Assembly: GCA_035498035.1 (NCBI GenBank)
Contig: DATKAN010000035.1
Span: forward strand, 1 to 60,381
Length of the DNA stretch: 60,381 nt
Direction: 5' to 3'
Origin: Nitrospiria bacterium
GTDB lineage: Bacteria > Nitrospirota > Nitrospiria > JACQBZ01
Below are positions 38,613-47,699 of this stretch, piece after piece. The notes below the pieces were generated by a model that had not been told where the DNA came from, made no database searches, and saw only the letters and a list, made by a program, of their open reading frames with translations. Position 1 is the first letter of the stretch. Each line of letters opens with the position of its first letter. The translations under genes and the position numbers were made by a program.

Positions 38613-38947
38613 ATTTGCTTGGTTTTTAACAGCTTTTTCAACAATTGTTGATAATTAAATTAGTTCATTAAAATCAATAACTTAAATGATGTGTGGTTGC
38701 TTTTGAATCTTTAAATTATTGCTCTTTACTGCTACGCTTGTGCTTTGATTAAATTTCAACCCAAGATAACAAAATCGGATAAACAAAGCAAGTTTTATTA
38801 ACGCGCGATTCCACACGGAAGGCTAATTTTTTTCCGCTCGTTTCCATTTTATTCCTCAGTTTCAACAGGCCCTACTGTTACTACTATTTATTTAATTTCC
38901 AATAGTTCTTTTGAATCCAACAGCGATATTTAACCTTCTGTTTTTGA
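38613..38947. other. Putative replication origin (oriC), AT-rich
   Basis: This stretch of about 335 nt between divergent dnaA and rpmH is far richer in A/T than the surroundings and holds no ORF. TGTTGATAA (38646-38654) is the inverse of TTATCAACA, one change from the DnaA-box consensus. It overlaps a CAACAATTGTTG palindrome (38639-38650). Weaker matches are TTATTAACG (about 38796) and the inverse of TTTATCCGA (about 38774-38783). Switch of gene direction and dnaA-dnaN position support an origin. Promoters of dnaA should also be here. Canonical DnaA-box arrays were not seen. Confidence 0.65.
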
Positions 38948-38976
38948 TTGACTCTTCCAACAAACCTGCTTATAAT
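38948..38976 (+). promoter_or_regulatory. Strong sigma-70 promoter of rpmH-rnpA
   Basis: TTGACT (38948-38953) and TATAAT (38971-38976) are separated by 17 nt, with one mismatch in the -35 and none in the -10. Transcription should start near 38983, about 25 nt before the rpmH ATG. Confidence 0.88.
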
Positions 38977-39007
38977 GATTTTTTTTGGCGGATTTTGAGG
39001 AGGGGCA

Positions 39008-39145
39008 ATGTCCATAACGTATCGGCAACCCAGCAAGAGAAGAAAAAAACGGGTTCACGGATTTTTGAGTCGAATGAAATCAAAAGGGGGCCGCCGTGTG
39101 ATGGCCCGACGGCGATCCAGAGGCAGAAAGCAACTGACGGTGTAG
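39008..39145 (+). CDS. rpmH: 50S ribosomal protein L34
   Basis: A 45-residue, highly basic ribosomal protein. The translation begins [20 protein letters not shown] and continues [20 protein letters not shown], then ends KQLTV; it carries the L34 pattern (K/R)T(Y/F)xPSxRKRxRxHGF with G-F-x-x-R-M. The ATG is 4 nt after GAGGAGGGG, an excellent ribosome site. It is encoded ahead of rnpA, as in nearly all bacteria, and is transcribed from the promoter just upstream. It is shorter than typical ORF-finder limits and lies inside a longer open frame that starts at 38911 in another phase. Confidence 0.97.
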   Translation: MSITYRQPSKRRKKRVHGFLSRMKSKGGRRVMARRRSRGRKQLTV

Positions 39146-39153
39146 GATATCCG

Positions 39154-39498
39154 GTGAACCCCAGAAATCGATTAAAGGGAAGATCCCAATTTGGAAATAT
39201 CTACCAAAACGGCATAGCGGTCGATACCACCGCGTTCAGGCTGTTGTACCGGGAAAACCGCCGTTCCTGCTCACGTTTCGCCGCGGTGGTAAGCAAAAGG
39301 TTTGGACCGGCGGTTAAACGAAACAAGGCGAAGCGAATCGCTCGAAGGATTTTTTTTGAACTTCAAAGCCAGATCTGTCCTTCTTGCGATATTTTGCTGT
39401 TCCCTAAGGGGCCCATGCTTGTCAACCGCTATGTTCTTTTGAGTGGAGACTTTCAGCGGGCGATTGAACGGGCCCGCCTGGAAAAGAGGTCCCCGTGA
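39154..39498 (+). CDS. rnpA: Ribonuclease P protein component
   Basis: A 114-residue RNase P protein subunit that helps the catalytic RNA trim tRNA 5' ends. The N-terminal [17 protein letters not shown] is the usual substrate-binding helix start. [26 protein letters not shown] holds the RNR-type signature (R-N-K-A-K-R). The GTG at 39154 sits 8 nt after the rpmH stop, and I prefer it over the much longer open frame from 38911 because that would run over rpmH. It overlaps yidD by 4 nt (GTGA). Confidence 0.93.
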   Translation: MNPRNRLKGRSQFGNIYQNGIAVDTTAFRLLYRENRRSCSRFAAVVSKRFGPAVKRNKAKRIARRIFFELQSQICPSCDILLFPKGPMLVNRYVLLSGDFQRAIERARLEKRSP

Positions 39499-39704
39499 GG
39501 CCCGTCTTCATCGGGCTGATCAAAGTCTATCAATGGACGATTTCCCCGTTCTTGCCAAGGGCATGCCGATTCACCCCGAGCTGCTCCTGTTACGCAATCG
39601 ACGCGATACGGCGGCGTGGAGTAATGAAGGGCCTTCTGCTCGCAGTTGTTCGTCTGATGAAATGCCAGCCGTTTCACCCCGGCGGATACGACCCCGTCAA
39701 ATAA
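39495..39704 (+). CDS. yidD: Membrane protein insertion efficiency factor YidD
   Basis: A 69-residue basic protein with the family core [20 protein letters not shown], then [15 protein letters not shown] with the conserved cysteines and FHPGGYDPV at the end. It assists insertion of membrane proteins by YidC. It starts at GTG overlapping the rnpA stop and is followed 8 nt later by yidC, so translation is coupled along rnpA-yidD-yidC. Confidence 0.95.
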   Translation: MRPVFIGLIKVYQWTISPFLPRACRFTPSCSCYAIDAIRRRGVMKGLLLAVVRLMKCQPFHPGGYDPVK

Positions 39705-39712
39705 GCGAATAA

Positions 39713-41383
39713 ATGGAAAAGCGGTTCGTCCTCTTTTTGATTGTGTCTTTTGCCATTATGATGGCCTACCCCTATTTCGTCGAGAAGCTCGGGCTTTTTC
39801 CGCCGCAACCCCCGGGACCTGCGGAAAAACCATCCGAAGGGCAGGCCGTGGTGCAAAAACCCTCGGGTCTCGCCGTTGCGGCGCCCTTTAATGCGGCCAC
39901 CGGATCGGCCGAGGAACGAACGGTGCAAATCAATACGCCCCTTTACCATGCCGTCTTTAGCTCCCGCGGCGGGAGACTGGTTTTATTTGAACTAAAAAAG
40001 TACACCGGCCCAGACAGACGAACGCGAATCAGGCTTTATCAGGATCTCCTCGACGGAACCCCCGCCTTCTCGATCCAAAGCCCGGATGCCGGACTGAACA
40101 GCCGCTTGGACCGCGGGCTCTACGCCGTCGACGGAGGAGACCTGACCCTCGATGAACAAAACAAGACGGGGACGGTAACATTCCGCTACCTAGACCCGGA
40201 AACCGGGGCGCGGGTAACAAAACGGGTCGCCTTCCGAAGCGACGACTACCGTGTCTCGGTGGATATTGAAACGGAGGGCATACCCGATCGCTATCTCTTC
40301 TCGATCGGCCGGGACTTTGGGATTACCGACTGGGGGCAAAAAAGAGGGTTTGTCGGATTTATCGGACCCATCACGGATCTCGCCGGAGAACTGATAAAGG
40401 ACAACCCCGCAAAAATCGAACGGGAGGTTCGGCACGACGGGGCGATCGCCTGGACCGCGCTGCAGGACAAGTACTTTATCGCCGCGGCGATCCCTGCCGA
40501 GGCGAGCGCCGCGGTGATAAGCCGGACCTCTCCAACGGAGGTTAATACCTCGGTGGAATTTAAATCCCCGGGGGCCGGACCCTCCGTCAAGCATCTCGTC
40601 CTCTACGCGGGGCCGAAGGAACACCAGCGCTTGCAAGCCCTCGGTGTGGGACTGGAAGAGACGGTTGATTTTGGCTGGTTTATTTACGGAAGCTGGGCGA
40701 TCGTCCGTTGGATCGCCAGGCCGATTTTTCACGTCCTGCAGTTCCTCCACGGGTTCACTGGAAATTACGGGGCGGCGATCATCCTGTTGACCGTCGGTGT
40801 CCGCGTTTTGTTTATTCCCCTAACGCACAAGAGTTACCGGTCGATGAAAGACATGCAGGCCCTTCAGCCCCAGTTGCAGGTTCTTCAGAAGAAGTACAAG
40901 GACGACCGGCAGCGCCTTCAAAAGGAGATGATGGAGCTGTATCAGAAGAACAAGGTAAATCCCGTTGGAGGCTGTCTGCCGATGATCCTCCAGATTCCGG
41001 TTTTCGTGGCGCTGTTCAACGTTCTCTACACGACTATCGAAATTCGTCAGGCCCCGTTCATTCTCTGGATACACGACTTGTCCGACAAGGACCCCTATTA
41101 TGTCCTTCCGATCATTATGGGTCTCACCATGCTGATCCAGCAAAAAATGCAACCCACAACGATGGATCCCACCCAGGCCAAGATTTTTCTGATGATGCCT
41201 GTCTTGATGACGTTCTTGTTTGTGAGTTTTCCGTCGGGGCTGGTCCTTTACATGATCACGAATAATGTCTTGACCGTTGGCCAGCAGTATTTCACAATAA
41301 AGTATATTGAGACGCACCGTGAAAAGGACGCTGGGAACAAAGAACCAGACAAGGCGCCGGCAACGGGTCGACAAAAGTCCTAG
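39713..41383 (+). CDS. yidC: Membrane protein insertase YidC
   Basis: A 556-residue insertase. The first membrane helix is in VLFLIVSFAIMMAYPYFVEK, followed by a Pro/Ala linker and a large periplasmic beta-domain of about 290 residues (55-345), as in Gram-negative YidC. The conserved Oxa1 core (about 345-535) has GNYGAAIILLTVGVRVLFIP, the basic cytoplasmic loop YRSMKDMQALQPQLQVLQKK, and GGCLPMILQIPVFVALFNVL. The tail is polar. The last 65 nt overlap the start region of mnmE in another frame. Confidence 0.97.
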   Translation: MEKRFVLFLIVSFAIMMAYPYFVEKLGLFPPQPPGPAEKPSEGQAVVQKPSGLAVAAPFNAATGSAEERTVQINTPLYHAVFSSRGGRLVLFELKKYTGPDRRTRIRLYQDLLDGTPAFSIQSPDAGLNSRLDRGLYAVDGGDLTLDEQNKTGTVTFRYLDPETGARVTKRVAFRSDDYRVSVDIETEGIPDRYLFSIGRDFGITDWGQKRGFVGFIGPITDLAGELIKDNPAKIEREVRHDGAIAWTALQDKYFIAAAIPAEASAAVISRTSPTEVNTSVEFKSPGAGPSVKHLVLYAGPKEHQRLQALGVGLEETVDFGWFIYGSWAIVRWIARPIFHVLQFLHGFTGNYGAAIILLTVGVRVLFIPLTHKSYRSMKDMQALQPQLQVLQKKYKDDRQRLQKEMMELYQKNKVNPVGGCLPMILQIPVFVALFNVLYTTIEIRQAPFILWIHDLSDKDPYYVLPIIMGLTMLIQQKMQPTTMDPTQAKIFLMMPVLMTFLFVSFPSGLVLYMITNNVLTVGQQYFTIKYIETHREKDAGNKEPDKAPATGRQKS

Positions 41384-42782
41384 AACCGCTCCCGGAGACA
41401 CCATCTGCGCAATCGCAACACCGGTGGGTGAGGGAGGGATTGGCGTTATCCGACTGAGCGGAGGGCGGGCGATAGCCATGGCCTCCGAGGTTTTTGAGAC
41501 GAAAAAGGGATTGACCGCCAACGATCTTGTCAGCCACACGATCCACCTTGGGGTGGTTCGCAATCCATCCAACGGGGAACGGCTGGACGAGGTTATGCTG
41601 GCGATCATGCGCGCACCCAGAACGTACACGCGCCTGGATACCGTGGAGGTTTACAGTCACGGCGGGCCGCTGCTCCTTCACCGGATTTTGGACCTTTTCC
41701 TTGGCCGTGGCGCGCGGCTTGCGGAGCCGGGGGAGTTTACGAAATGGGCTTTTCTAAACGGGCGGATCGATTTAACACAAGCCGAGGCCGTGATGGATCT
41801 GATCCATTCGAAAACGGAAGCCGCTCATCGGGTCGCCCTAGCCCAACTGGGGGGAGAACTTAATCGTCGGATAGCGCACCTTCGCGAATCGGCCGTTCAA
41901 CTCTTGGCCGAGATCGAGGCCGGAATCGATTTTACCGAAGAAGATATCCGGTTCTTGAACCAAGACCAAGTGAAAGTCCGGATTACTGAGCTCATTAACC
42001 GCACTGAGGCCCTCATCAAAACAGCCGCGAGCGGGAAAGCCATAAGAGAGGGAATTGCCACTGCGATCGTTGGACGACCGAATGCCGGGAAATCCAGTTT
42101 GCTCAACGCGTTGCTCTTACAAAATCGCGCAATCGTGACGCCGGTTCCGGGGACAACGCGCGACATCCTTGAGGAGTATCTTAATCTGGACGGAATTCCA
42201 ATTCGCATCATAGATACGGCCGGCCTTCGAGAAACGGAGGACCTGGTGGAGCGGGAGGGGGTTTTGCGAACCCGCCAGGCCATCGAACGAGCAGATTTGA
42301 TTCTATTGGTTCTGGATATCAGTCAACAACTTGGCCATGAAGAGAGCCGGTTGATCGAAGACACGGCGGGGAAGAAACGACTCATCGTCTGTACGAAGAT
42401 AGATTTATTAATGGAAAATAGTCGTAACCGGCAACTGGTCGATCTTTTGGGGCAGGACAATATTGATAGCGTGGTTTTTATTTCAACGCGCACAGGTGAA
42501 GGCCTTGATTATCTAAGGAAGGCAATTGTAAAGGAGGTGCGTAGCGGAATCGTGACTTGTGGAGAGCGCGAAGCCATGATTAATGCACGGCACAACTCAT
42601 TGTTATTACAGGGACAGCATGCAATGAAAAATGCCCATAGATCCTTGATTGAGGAAGCCCCCCCTGAATTGATTGCCGTGGACATTAGGACAGCGATTGA
42701 TCGACTCGGAGAGATCACCGGAGAGACAACCACCGAAGACCTTCTTGAGAAAATATTTAAGGGTTTTTGCATCGGAAAATAA
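41319..42782 (+). CDS. mnmE: tRNA modification GTPase MnmE
   Basis: A 487-residue GTPase that, with MnmG, makes the 5-carboxymethylaminomethyl uridine at tRNA wobble positions. The N-terminal folate-binding domain begins GDTICAIATPVGEGGIGVIR. The G domain (about 220-375) has VGRPNAGKSSLLNALL, TRDILEEYL and DTAGLRETED (DxxG), and a KIDLL loop. The C-terminal end GEITGETTTEDLLEKIFKGFCIGK includes the essential FCIGK Cys. I chose GTG 41319; TTG 41307 is also open. Either start lies inside yidC, giving a basic N-terminal extension of about 30 residues before the domain. Confidence 0.93.
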   Translation: MKRTLGTKNQTRRRQRVDKSPRTAPGDTICAIATPVGEGGIGVIRLSGGRAIAMASEVFETKKGLTANDLVSHTIHLGVVRNPSNGERLDEVMLAIMRAPRTYTRLDTVEVYSHGGPLLLHRILDLFLGRGARLAEPGEFTKWAFLNGRIDLTQAEAVMDLIHSKTEAAHRVALAQLGGELNRRIAHLRESAVQLLAEIEAGIDFTEEDIRFLNQDQVKVRITELINRTEALIKTAASGKAIREGIATAIVGRPNAGKSSLLNALLLQNRAIVTPVPGTTRDILEEYLNLDGIPIRIIDTAGLRETEDLVEREGVLRTRQAIERADLILLVLDISQQLGHEESRLIEDTAGKKRLIVCTKIDLLMENSRNRQLVDLLGQDNIDSVVFISTRTGEGLDYLRKAIVKEVRSGIVTCGEREAMINARHNSLLLQGQHAMKNAHRSLIEEAPPELIAVDIRTAIDRLGEITGETTTEDLLEKIFKGFCIGK

Positions 42783-42816
42783 AGACGCGTCTGCTACGGT
42801 AATAAACACACCGAAG

Positions 42817-42832
42817 TGTTCCACGTGGAACA
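42817..42832. promoter_or_regulatory. parS centromere site 1
   Basis: TGTTCCACGTGGAACA is a perfect 16-bp palindrome matching the ParB-binding parS consensus. It ends 6 nt before the mnmG ATG, so it sits where a ribosome site would normally be. Confidence 0.93.
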
Positions 42833-42838
42833 TTCACC

Positions 42839-44770
42839 ATGCTGATCCGGAAATTTGAACAGTCATACCATGTCATCGTCGTTGGAGGCGGACACGCGGG
42901 ATGCGAGGCGGCCCTTGCGGCCGCTCGCATGGGCCTATCCACACTACTGCTAACCATGGAGCCGGATAAAATTGCTCAGATGTCGTGCAATCCGGCCATA
43001 GGGGGTATTGCCAAGGGACACCTTGTTCGAGAGATAGATGCCCTTGGTGGAGAAATGGGCAGAAACACGGACAAGGCCGGTATTCAGTTTCGCATGCTCA
43101 ATACCCGAAAAGGGCCGGCTGTTCAGGCAGTACGTGCCCAGGCCGATAAGGCCGCTTACCGTCACGTAATGATGGCCTCGTTGCAAGAGACCAAGGGTCT
43201 CGAAATCCGTCAGGGAACCGCAGCCAGGCTCCTTACGAAAAGTCACAAAGTGACCGGAATTGTAATGAACACTGGGATACGAATTAAGGCCAAAGCAGTT
43301 GTGCTTACTGCCGGGACATTTCTAAGGGGATTGATTCATATTGGAATGACCCACTTTCCTGCCGGCAGGGCGGGTGAGGCCGCATCCGAAAGCTTGTCTG
43401 AGGACTTGCTTGGACTAGGACTCCAGTTGGGACGTCTAAAAACAGGAACGCCGCCTCGTCTGGATCGCCGGACAATTGATTTTTCCGCGATGGTTCCGCA
43501 ATATGGCGATGAGCCTCCACCGCCTTTCTCCTATTCAACAGAACGAATCGTAACGAATCAGATTCCGTGCCATATTACGTATACAAATAAAGAAACACAC
43601 AAAATTATCATGGACAACATCGACCGCTCACCGATGTATAGTGGCGTAATTGAAGGAACAGGGCCACGATACTGTCCATCCATTGAGGATAAGGTGGTCC
43701 GATTTTCGGCACGGGACCGTCATCAATTGTTTATCGAACCCGAAGGCCGTCATTGCGACGAGTTTTATCCAAACGGTATTTCCACGAGTCTCCCCGTTGA
43801 CGTTCAGGCGGCAATCTTGAAAACTATCCCGGGACTTCAAAACGCGATGATGCTCAAACCCGGTTATGCGGTTGAATATGACTACTTTCCTCCGGCCCAA
43901 TTGAGACCGACTCTCGAGAGCAAGGCTCTGGACGGCCTCTATCATGCAGGTCAAATCAATGGAACATCCGGGTATGAAGAAGCAGCCGCACAAGGGCTCA
44001 TGGCCGGAATTAATGCAGCCTTAAAAATTTTAGGTAAATCCCCTTTAATTCTAGACCGGTCGGAGGCGTATATCGGTGTTTTAATTGACGACCTTGTTAC
44101 GAAAGGCACACGGGAACCGTATCGAATGTTTACCTCAAGAGCGGAATATCGCCTACTGCTTCGCCATGACAACGCGGATGTCCGATTAATGGAAAAGGGG
44201 AAGGAGCTTGGGCTCGTCCCTGACAATGTTTATCGATCTTTTTTGGATAAACAACACAGTATAAATAGAGAAATCAATCGTTTAAAAACGACCAGGTTCA
44301 AAGCGGGAATCCTGCGCGAACGTGGTTTTTTGAACACTGGCGAAACGTCGGATCAAACCCTCGAGCAACTACTTCGGCGTCCGGAGCAGGATTACGAAAT
44401 GATCGATTCGCTTTCCAGAAGCGATAGAACCCTGTCGGAGGAAGTTAAGAATCGGGTGGAGATCGAAATTAAATATGAGGGGTACATTCAAAGACAATTA
44501 AAGGAAGTGGATCATTTTAAGAAGATGGAGCATCTTAAAATTCCTGAAAATTTTTATTATGGCGGCGTTATCGGTCTTTCAAAAGAAGTACGGGAGAAAC
44601 TGGACACTATCCATCCCATATCTGTTGGCCAGGCCTCACGGATCTCTGGGATAACCCCTGCGGCCATTTCACTCATTTTAGTCGCTCTGGAGCGTTGTCG
44701 GCGAAATGGAAATACCGGCGACAAGGAATATCGAAGGAATCCGGCTGATGTCCCGCACGAGCCAATCTGA
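42839..44770 (+). CDS. mnmG: tRNA uridine-5-carboxymethylaminomethyl synthase MnmG (GidA)
   Basis: A 643-residue FAD-dependent partner of MnmE. The dinucleotide-binding start is [20 protein letters not shown]. Other blocks are [72 protein letters not shown] and the C-terminal [17 protein letters not shown]. Its length is standard. It lies 56 nt after mnmE and overlaps rsmG by 23 nt. A parS palindrome is placed just ahead of its start. Confidence 0.97.
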   Translation: MLIRKFEQSYHVIVVGGGHAGCEAALAAARMGLSTLLLTMEPDKIAQMSCNPAIGGIAKGHLVREIDALGGEMGRNTDKAGIQFRMLNTRKGPAVQAVRAQADKAAYRHVMMASLQETKGLEIRQGTAARLLTKSHKVTGIVMNTGIRIKAKAVVLTAGTFLRGLIHIGMTHFPAGRAGEAASESLSEDLLGLGLQLGRLKTGTPPRLDRRTIDFSAMVPQYGDEPPPPFSYSTERIVTNQIPCHITYTNKETHKIIMDNIDRSPMYSGVIEGTGPRYCPSIEDKVVRFSARDRHQLFIEPEGRHCDEFYPNGISTSLPVDVQAAILKTIPGLQNAMMLKPGYAVEYDYFPPAQLRPTLESKALDGLYHAGQINGTSGYEEAAAQGLMAGINAALKILGKSPLILDRSEAYIGVLIDDLVTKGTREPYRMFTSRAEYRLLLRHDNADVRLMEKGKELGLVPDNVYRSFLDKQHSINREINRLKTTRFKAGILRERGFLNTGETSDQTLEQLLRRPEQDYEMIDSLSRSDRTLSEEVKNRVEIEIKYEGYIQRQLKEVDHFKKMEHLKIPENFYYGGVIGLSKEVREKLDTIHPISVGQASRISGITPAAISLILVALERCRRNGNTGDKEYRRNPADVPHEPI

Positions 44771-45398
44771 GCTTGCAGTCCTTCTTAAAGGCGGAGCGGA
44801 ATCACTCGATTGTCCATTGAACGATCTCCAGCTCAATCAATTTCTGACCTATCTTGAGGAACTGAAAGTATGGAACCGTGCCGTCAATCTGACGGCGATC
44901 GTAGGAGATGAGGAGATCGTCGAAAAACATTTCCTGGATTCTATTGCCGGATTAAAGGCGATCGAGGAGCACCCTGGCCAGTCGTTGATTGATATCGGAA
45001 CCGGGGCAGGATTTCCAGGACTTCCATTAAAGATCGCTTCACCCAAGCTGCGACTATTTCTCGTCGAATCCTCCCAGAAAAAAGCGGCCTTTCTTCATCA
45101 TCTGACAGGCAAACTCAGGCTGTCCGAAGTTCATATTTTTAATCAGCGCGTCGAGAGTTTATTAAAAAGTGGAAACCACTACGATTTGATTGTGACAAGG
45201 GCATTCGCAAAAACGCAGGTTGTACTGGAAAAAGCCTTGCCTTTGCTGGCGCCGGAAGGAAAATTAATTTTGTATCAAGGAGGCATGCCATCCCAGGCGC
45301 CGGTTCGCGATTTGAAGGGGTGGGAGCGAACAATCCGGTACGAGCTCCCGTTTTCAAAAATCCAACGAAGATTGGAGATTTTTAGACGGATATCTTAA
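44748..45398 (+). CDS. rsmG: 16S rRNA (guanine-527 N7)-methyltransferase RsmG
   Basis: A 216-residue SAM methyltransferase acting on G527 of 16S rRNA; loss gives low-level streptomycin resistance. The motifs are [39 protein letters not shown] (SAM loop), [12 protein letters not shown] and [20 protein letters not shown] chose ATG 44748, preceded by GAAGGAA and starting 23 nt before the mnmG stop, over an upstream ATG at 44706. It is followed by a 178-nt gap with the second parS site. Confidence 0.93.
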   Translation: MSRTSQSELAVLLKGGAESLDCPLNDLQLNQFLTYLEELKVWNRAVNLTAIVGDEEIVEKHFLDSIAGLKAIEEHPGQSLIDIGTGAGFPGLPLKIASPKLRLFLVESSQKKAAFLHHLTGKLRLSEVHIFNQRVESLLKSGNHYDLIVTRAFAKTQVVLEKALPLLAPEGKLILYQGGMPSQAPVRDLKGWERTIRYELPFSKIQRRLEIFRRIS

Positions 45399-45426
45399 AA
45401 AACCGGGTTTGGATTTATTCGCCCGA

Positions 45427-45442
45427 TGTTCCACGTGGAACA
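45427..45442. promoter_or_regulatory. parS centromere site 2
   Basis: TGTTCCACGTGGAACA is repeated exactly here, in the gap before parA. The symmetry extends outward to a 20-bp palindrome, GATGTTCCACGTGGAACATC (45425-45444). ParB bound here could spread over the parAB promoter and repress it. Confidence 0.94.
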
Positions 45443-45576
45443 TCCTAAAAATTGGCCCTCGCGCTTCATACAAAAGTGGATTGCGGGTTGAGCGTGGAGC
45501 CGAGGCGCGAAAAATTCCTTTTGTTTTGTTTTCTATTGTGATACGATTTGTCAAATTTTCGGATTGCATAACGGAT

Positions 45577-46353
45577 ATGGGAAACATTATAGCGGTCGCC
45601 AATCAAAAGGGTGGGGTCGGAAAGACGACCACGGCCATAAATTTGGCGGCTTCCCTTGCCGTGGCTGATAAAAAAGTATTGCTGATCGACGTTGATCCGC
45701 AGGGCAACACAACGAGCGGTCTGCAAGTCGATCGGGAAAATCTTTCGGCCAGCCTCTACGACGTTTTAATGGGGCATAAAACACTGGAGGATGTTGTACT
45801 GAAGACAGAGCTGGCGGGCCTGGATCTGGTTCCGGCACGGGTCGATTTGGTCGGAGCGGAGCTGGAATTGATTCAGATCCCGCAGCGAGAATCCCTCCTG
45901 AAAGAGGCCATTCGGAACGCCGTCGAACAATATGATTATCTGCTCCTGGATTGTCCGCCCTCGCTGGGCCTGCTGACGCTCAACGCACTGACCGCCGCCC
46001 ATTCCGTACTGATCCCGGTCCAATGTGAGTATTATGCCATGGAGGGATTACAGCAACTGTTGCGGACGGTTCAACGAGTTCGGGCCAGTTATAATCCGGG
46101 ATTGGAAGTCGAAGGAATTTTATTCACGATGTATGATAGCCGCACCAATCTGTCCCAGCAGGTGGTCCGGGAAGTCAGAAATTATTTCAAACAGCAGGTT
46201 TTTGAGGTGATCGTTCCCCGGAACGTGGTCTTGGCGGAAGCCCCCAGTCATGGTCGGCCGGTCGTCCTGTACAACATTGGTTCCGCGGGTGCGCAGGCCT
46301 ATCTGAGCCTTGCGAAGGAAGTGATGGCCCATGCAGAAAAAAGCACTCGGTAG
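45577..46353 (+). CDS. parA: Chromosome partitioning ATPase ParA (Soj)
   Basis: A 258-residue deviant-Walker ATPase that moves parS-ParB complexes. The start MGNIIAVANQKGGVGKTTTA has the KGGVGKTT Walker A with the signature Lys. DVDPQGNTTSGL and LLLDCPPSLGLLTLNALTAA follow. An open frame reaches back to 45409, but the protein family begins at MGNII, and the earlier part overlaps parS, so I use 45577. parB overlaps its end by 23 nt. Confidence 0.96.
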   Translation: MGNIIAVANQKGGVGKTTTAINLAASLAVADKKVLLIDVDPQGNTTSGLQVDRENLSASLYDVLMGHKTLEDVVLKTELAGLDLVPARVDLVGAELELIQIPQRESLLKEAIRNAVEQYDYLLLDCPPSLGLLTLNALTAAHSVLIPVQCEYYAMEGLQQLLRTVQRVRASYNPGLEVEGILFTMYDSRTNLSQQVVREVRNYFKQQVFEVIVPRNVVLAEAPSHGRPVVLYNIGSAGAQAYLSLAKEVMAHAEKSTR

Positions 46354-47182
46354 AGGATTGAACGCCCTGTTTGATCGGGCCCTCCCGGAGGGGTCCTCCG
46401 CGACACCCTCCAGTCGATTCCTCGAACTGGATATTCGGAATATAATACCGAATAGGTATCAACCCCGGAAGACCTTCCGCGAGCAGGATCTTCAAGAATT
46501 GGTCGCCTCCGTGAAAGAGCGGGGGGTCCTGCAACCCGTCCTCGTCCGGACGGCGGAAGACGGCCGGTATGAGTTGATCGCCGGCGAGCGGCGGTGGCGC
46601 GCGGCCAAACTGGCCGGCCTGGAAAAAATTCCCGCCGTGCTCCAGCAGGCGTCGGACACCGACTCCGTTGAGTTGGCGCTCATCGAGAACCTTCAACGGC
46701 AAGATCTCAATCCGATCGAGACCGCCAAGGCCTATCACCGCCTTGTCGACGAGTTTGGCTTGACGCAGGAGGATGTGGCCAAGCGGGTCGGGAAGGAACG
46801 CTCCTCGGTCGCCAACACCCTGCGTTTATTGAACCTTCCTCTCGAAATCCAGGAGGCCGTTGCCTTGGATCGGTTGTCCGAAGGTCATGCGAAGGTCCTC
46901 TTATCCCTGTCCGGACTTCAGGCCCAGCTCCGAATGGCCCGGCGGATCCTTCAAAAAGGCCTCTCGGTGCGCGCGGCCGAAGCCGCCGCCAAGCGAGCGC
47001 CCGGCGGGGGTCGAAGCAGGCCGGCCGGAATCCAAAATGCGCTCACGGAAGCGGAGGAACGGTTGATTCGATACCTCGGTTCGCGGGTTCGGATCACCGG
47101 GGCTAAGGAAGGCGGACAGGTCGCGATCCATTATCATAATCCGCCGGATTTGGACCGGTTACTGGAACTCATCATAAAGTAG
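46331..47182 (+). CDS. parB: Chromosome partitioning protein ParB (Spo0J/CTPase)
   Basis: A 283-residue ParB. The start MQKKALGRGLNALF is typical. The CTP-binding N-terminal domain has IIPNRYQPRKTFREQDLQEL, GVLQPVLVR and the clamp motif ELIAGERRWRAAKLAG. A helix-turn-helix region follows (LTQEDVAKRVGKERSSVANT, RLLNLP). The C-terminal dimer domain ends in AIHYHNPPDLDRLLELIIK. It overlaps parA and is followed by a bactofilin gene. Its targets are the two parS copies nearby. Confidence 0.97.
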   Translation: MQKKALGRGLNALFDRALPEGSSATPSSRFLELDIRNIIPNRYQPRKTFREQDLQELVASVKERGVLQPVLVRTAEDGRYELIAGERRWRAAKLAGLEKIPAVLQQASDTDSVELALIENLQRQDLNPIETAKAYHRLVDEFGLTQEDVAKRVGKERSSVANTLRLLNLPLEIQEAVALDRLSEGHAKVLLSLSGLQAQLRMARRILQKGLSVRAAEAAAKRAPGGGRSRPAGIQNALTEAEERLIRYLGSRVRITGAKEGGQVAIHYHNPPDLDRLLELIIK

Positions 47183-47234
47183 TTCGTAGCGGCGGCGGTT
47201 TGAAGCCATCGAGGGGCCGACAAGGAGGATGAAC

Positions 47235-47675
47235 ATGCTGCGTAAAGACGATAAAGACCGCAGAGACGGAGCCGGCGACGAGGTCATTGCCTTTTTGGGG
47301 AAGGGCACAGAATTCAAGGGCATGATCACCTACAACGGCACGATTCGGATCGACGGCCACGTCGAAGGAGAGATTGTCACGGAGGGGACGCTGGTCGTGG
47401 GCGAAGACGCCGTCATCCAGGCGGAGATCAGCGCCGGCACGGTCATCACCGGCGGCAAAATCATCGGCAACGTCACCGCCTTGGAAAAAATCCAGCTCCT
47501 GCCGACCGCCGTCATGGACGGGTCGATCAAAACGCCGGTGCTCATTATAGAAGAAGGTGTTCGATTTAACGGCCATTGTCAAATGAGCGGGACGGCGCTG
47601 CCCGGGCAAAAGGAATTGCAAGGAGCGGAACGGGCTCAAGGAAAGGAAGCGCAGGCGGTGCAGGAAGCACGCTGA
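47235..47675 (+). CDS. Bactofilin
   Basis: A 146-residue cytoskeletal polymer-forming protein. The central beta-helix (about 25-115) has the family repeats: FLGKGTEFKGMITYNGTIRI, DGHVEGEIVTEGTLVVGEDA, VIQAEISAGTVITGGKIIGN, then LPTAVMDGSIKTPVLIIEEG. Charged unstructured ends flank it. The ATG at 47235 is 6 nt after AAGGAGG; the ATG at 47229 is too close to it. Its position after parAB matches bacteria in which bactofilins help chromosome or cell-shape organisation. Confidence 0.93.
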   Translation: MLRKDDKDRRDGAGDEVIAFLGKGTEFKGMITYNGTIRIDGHVEGEIVTEGTLVVGEDAVIQAEISAGTVITGGKIIGNVTALEKIQLLPTAVMDGSIKTPVLIIEEGVRFNGHCQMSGTALPGQKELQGAERAQGKEAQAVQEAR

Positions 47676-47699
47676 AGGATAGGCGGAGCGGAAATCTGG

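Noticed and set aside
38911-39498. A 195-codon open frame presented as one gene covering rpmH and rnpA
   Set aside because: rpmH in another frame covers its first part, and only the portion from GTG 39154 looks like RnpA; the rest is not protein-like.
45409-45576. N-terminal extension of ParA from 45409
   Set aside because: The family starts at MGNIIAVANQKGG at 45577, and the extension would translate the parS palindrome.
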